Under the pieces are notes generated by a model. That model was not told the origin of the DNA, did no database searches, and worked only from the letters and a program-made list of their open reading frames with translations. The translations under genes were made by a program, and so were the position numbers. A stretch of 7,407 bases of DNA from Candidatus Aegiribacteria sp. (GTDB lineage Bacteria > Fermentibacterota > Fermentibacteria > Fermentibacterales > Fermentibacteraceae). The DNA lies in NCBI GenBank assembly GCA_021107345.1, contig JAIOSX010000078.1:1-7407 (forward strand). Reading direction: 5' to 3'. This document shows, in pieces, positions 5,790 to 7,407 of this stretch (its first letter is position 1; each line of letters begins with the position of its first letter).

Positions 5790-6283
5790 ATTCCAGACTG
5801 GTCGTACTGCTTGATGCGTGTATCCTGATAAACCTTTTTCATGGGAAATGCTCTGAACTGCTCAGTACTCTTACTGAATACGACTTCCGTGTAACTACAC
5901 ATGTTAAAGGCGAAATCACCGATTCCGAACAAGCGGAAGTTCTTGAGCATCTGATTGAGCATGGAGCGGTAAGTACCGTGTCCGTAACTGATGATAAGAC
6001 AAATCTCAGTATCGAGCGATTAATGCACAGACTCGATGCCGGAGAGGCTTCCTGCATAGCGGTGGCGATAAGCACAGGCTGGTTCATCGGTACGGATGAC
6101 AGCCTGGCAATCAAGATAGCCATCGCTGAAATGGGTCCTGGAAAAATCTTCACAACACCGGGTCTGATAGAACAGGCGATCAGGAAGGGACTTATCTCTA
6201 CTGATGAAGCTGATGAAGTGAAGGAAAGGCTGGAAGAGTACAGGTTTAGAATGTCGTTCGAATCATTCAATGATATTATATGA
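5786..6283 (+). CDS. PIN-domain (DUF3368/VapC-like) putative RNase toxin
   Basis: This 165-residue protein begins with GTG, overlapping the previous stop as GTGA, with GGTGAGG about 9 bases upstream. PIN landmarks are in place: D10 in VVLLDACILINLFHG, E43 in VKGEI, LDAGEASCIAVA with D84 and E87, and GTDDSLA with D104/D105. These acidic residues would bind Mg2+ or Mn2+ and cut RNA. The stretch TTPGLIEQAIRKGLIS (123-138) resembles the TLGILLRAKKKGLI signature of DUF3368 proteins, the toxin partners of UPF0175 antitoxins. A C-terminal helical tail of about 27 residues follows. Placement directly after an XRE-ImmA gene suggests a toxin-antitoxin-like pair with the ImmA-fused protein as antitoxin and regulator. 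Because that gene is frameshifted, the toxin may be uncontrolled, weak, or neutralised by the second ImmA protein. Confidence 0.83.
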   Translation: MNSRLVVLLDACILINLFHGKCSELLSTLTEYDFRVTTHVKGEITDSEQAEVLEHLIEHGAVSTVSVTDDKTNLSIERLMHRLDAGEASCIAVAISTGWFIGTDDSLAIKIAIAEMGPGKIFTTPGLIEQAIRKGLISTDEADEVKERLEEYRFRMSFESFNDII

Positions 6284-6286
6284 GGT

Positions 6287-6967
6287 ATGTCCAGCGACAA
6301 TAGCATCTCCATAACGGGATTCTATCTGACGCTGATCACTGCTTTACGATCCGGCACCCGGAGGAAGCGGTTTCCTGAAACTTATCATGGAGTACTGCTG
6401 AACGCTACAGAACCATACTGGAGACAAAACTTCAGCCTTGGGCATGAGCTGTTTCATCTCATGACCTGGAATGTATCCTCGGTAATAGATTCTCTTCCAG
6501 AGAAAGCTAGAAAACGTAATGAGACACTCGCGGAGATATTCTCCAGCAGTCTTCTTATGCCCGAAGAATCTCTGAGAATTGAATTCAACAGGCTTATAGA
6601 CGATGGTAAAATCCGATGGTTCGACCTGATGATGCTGGCGAGACGATACAGTGTCAGTACGATAGCGCTTCTCTGGAGACTCGCAAACTTGGGACTGATG
6701 GATAAATCCGTACCGAAACTTATTGAATCTTCAGACGAACTCAAAAGCATAGATAAAGACCTTGATAGGGATGATGAACCGGAATCAAAGGCACTACCTC
6801 AAAGATATACTTCTCTTGCATACAAAGCATACAATGATGGTGAGATATCGATAGGAAAACTGGCTCATCTTCTGGAAACAACCATTGGCGAACTTGATAT
6901 CGTGCTTGCCGATTATGGAATAGACCTGAATTCAGATGTCTACGAAACCACTCTTAGTACTTCTTGA
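6287..6967 (+). CDS. ImmA/IrrE metallopeptidase without HTH, UPF0175-like tail
   Basis: This 226-residue protein starts 3 bases after the PIN stop, in the same frame (TGA GGT ATG). GAGG is only 1 base from the ATG, so stop-restart translation is likely. HELFH (H53, E54, H57), preceded by YWRQNFSLG, gives the zinc and catalytic residues. E79, 13 residues before the Pro of LLMPEE, aligns with the third ligand in EVRAN...FLMP of the upstream gene, so the peptidase site looks complete. Residues ~109-139 (WFDLMMLARRYSVSTIALLW...LGLMDK) are the family's winged helix. Residues ~173-205 (SLAYKAYNDGEISIGKLAHLL, then ADYGIDLN) resemble UPF0175-type antitoxins. No N-terminal XRE domain is present, and the first ~30 residues match nothing I know. 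The gene may be an N-terminally shortened relative that relies on the XRE protein upstream for DNA binding. It overlaps the next gene by 32 bases. Confidence 0.82.
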   Translation: MSSDNSISITGFYLTLITALRSGTRRKRFPETYHGVLLNATEPYWRQNFSLGHELFHLMTWNVSSVIDSLPEKARKRNETLAEIFSSSLLMPEESLRIEFNRLIDDGKIRWFDLMMLARRYSVSTIALLWRLANLGLMDKSVPKLIESSDELKSIDKDLDRDDEPESKALPQRYTSLAYKAYNDGEISIGKLAHLLETTIGELDIVLADYGIDLNSDVYETTLSTS

Positions 6968-7407
6968 TGCGGATGTCATCATTGAGCTTCACAAAGTTGG
7001 AGCCTGGGATGGGGTTCTGACTGCGTATAATGTGGAAGTATCAGAGATCATTGCGAGACAGGAAGTTCAGTTTTATTACGACAGCACCGGAAAACGGATT
7101 GCTACTAACCTTAAGTCAGATGAGAAAGCCGGCAGGATTCAAATCTTCAGTGCAACAGCAGTTGAAATAAGCGATACATTGGATATTTTCGATCAGAAGA
7201 TGCGCGAAGGTCTTCATACCGGAGAGATTGAAGCTATCACGATTCTTCGAACCTCGAGCGAGTCCAAAGAACTTTATTTCTGTTCTGGTGATAAGAAAGC
7301 ATGTGAGGCTATAGGATTTCTCGGATTGTTTGAATATGGTCTTTCACTTGAAATGCTCTTTAGAAGAGTTGGATTGACAAAGCCAATCCGATCACATTTT
7401 TCCGAGA
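6936..7407 (+). CDS. Divergent PIN-like protein, second toxin candidate (3'-partial)
   Basis: A frame opens at ATG 6936, inside the end of the ImmA gene, and is still open at the window end (157 codons plus one base). It starts STKPLLVLLDADVIIELHKVG, with D11 and D13 after a hydrophobic strand, the first acidic position of PIN domains. It continues with SEIIARQEVQFYYD (36-49, E43 as a possible second acidic residue), GLHTGEIEAITIL (92-104, E97/E99) and LYFCSGDKKAC (113-123, D119), matching the order D..E..(D/E)..D of PIN nucleases. It differs strongly from the upstream PIN protein and has an insert-like segment around 50-70. No clear SD is seen at the overlap, so coupled translation from the ImmA gene is likely. 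An inactive PIN homologue or an abortive-infection type nuclease is possible. The missing 3' end prevents a length comparison. Confidence 0.68.
   Translation, partial: MSTKPLLVLLDADVIIELHKVGAWDGVLTAYNVEVSEIIARQEVQFYYDSTGKRIATNLKSDEKAGRIQIFSATAVEISDTLDIFDQKMREGLHTGEIEAITILRTSSESKELYFCSGDKKACEAIGFLGLFEYGLSLEMLFRRVGLTKPIRSHFSE

Noticed and set aside
5172..5962. Two overlapping minus-strand frames of 130 and 132 codons
   Set aside because: Both run opposite to well-supported ImmA and PIN coding sequence, have no promoter and resemble no family.
5839..6312. 157-codon serine-rich minus-strand frame
   Set aside because: It is antisense to the PIN gene, whose conserved acidic motifs make the plus strand the coding strand. 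The protein is low in structure and has no clear SD.
1..7407. CRISPR array, tRNA or rRNA genes, insertion sequence
   Set aside because: No regularly spaced repeats, no cloverleaf-like segment and no transposase motif were seen on either strand.

Overview
The window reads as an accessory (defence or mobile) region of a bacterial chromosome or a large element. All reading frames use standard bacterial starts, several with strong Shine-Dalgarno (SD) sequences of the AAGGAGG type. Nothing in the sequence fixes the phylum. The left part (about 1-4200) is AT-rich and the right part (from about 4550) is clearly GC-richer: the 60-base line at 901 has 17 G/C and the line at 5521 has 31. Two blocks of different origin appear to meet between 4168 and 4554.

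Left block, all on +: a helical protein of unknown function that is probably cut by the window start (1-1371); by a 4-base ATGA overlap, a 268-aa protein with a HEPN-type RNxxxH motif (1368-2174); a three-Cys-motif partner protein, TcmP (2270-3364); and the Gp37/Gp68 (DUF5131) protein with the three-cysteine motif that TcmP is named after (3421-4167). The first two look co-translated. The last two are a recurrent pair in phages and bacterial accessory regions, with no function I can state for certain.

Junction: a 14-bp perfect inverted repeat (4229-4274) lies between the Gp37/Gp68 gene and a convergent 40-codon minus-strand gene (4284-4406). That gene encodes a very basic peptide behind an ideal SD. 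It is divergent from the right block. The shared intergenic region holds two back-to-back sigma70-like promoters, each with a perfect TTGACA -35 and a 16-bp spacer, embedded in inverted TGTCA/TGACA half-sites.

Right block, all on +: two successive antitoxin-protease/PIN toxin-like pairs. Module 1 is an XRE-HTH/ImmA-IrrE metallopeptidase gene split by a frameshift just after its HEYGH motif (4555-5789), with a PIN/DUF3368-like protein in a 4-base GTGA overlap (5786-6283). Module 2 is an ImmA/IrrE protein with HELFH but no N-terminal HTH (6287-6967), and a second, divergent PIN-like protein overlapping it by 32 bases and running off the window (6936-7407). The ImmA protein of module 2 ends in a segment resembling UPF0175 antitoxins, the usual partners of DUF3368 PIN toxins. 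I infer that the block is a double toxin-antitoxin-like locus in which DNA binding, metallopeptidase and antitoxin functions are fused. The two pairs are too different to be a recent duplication.
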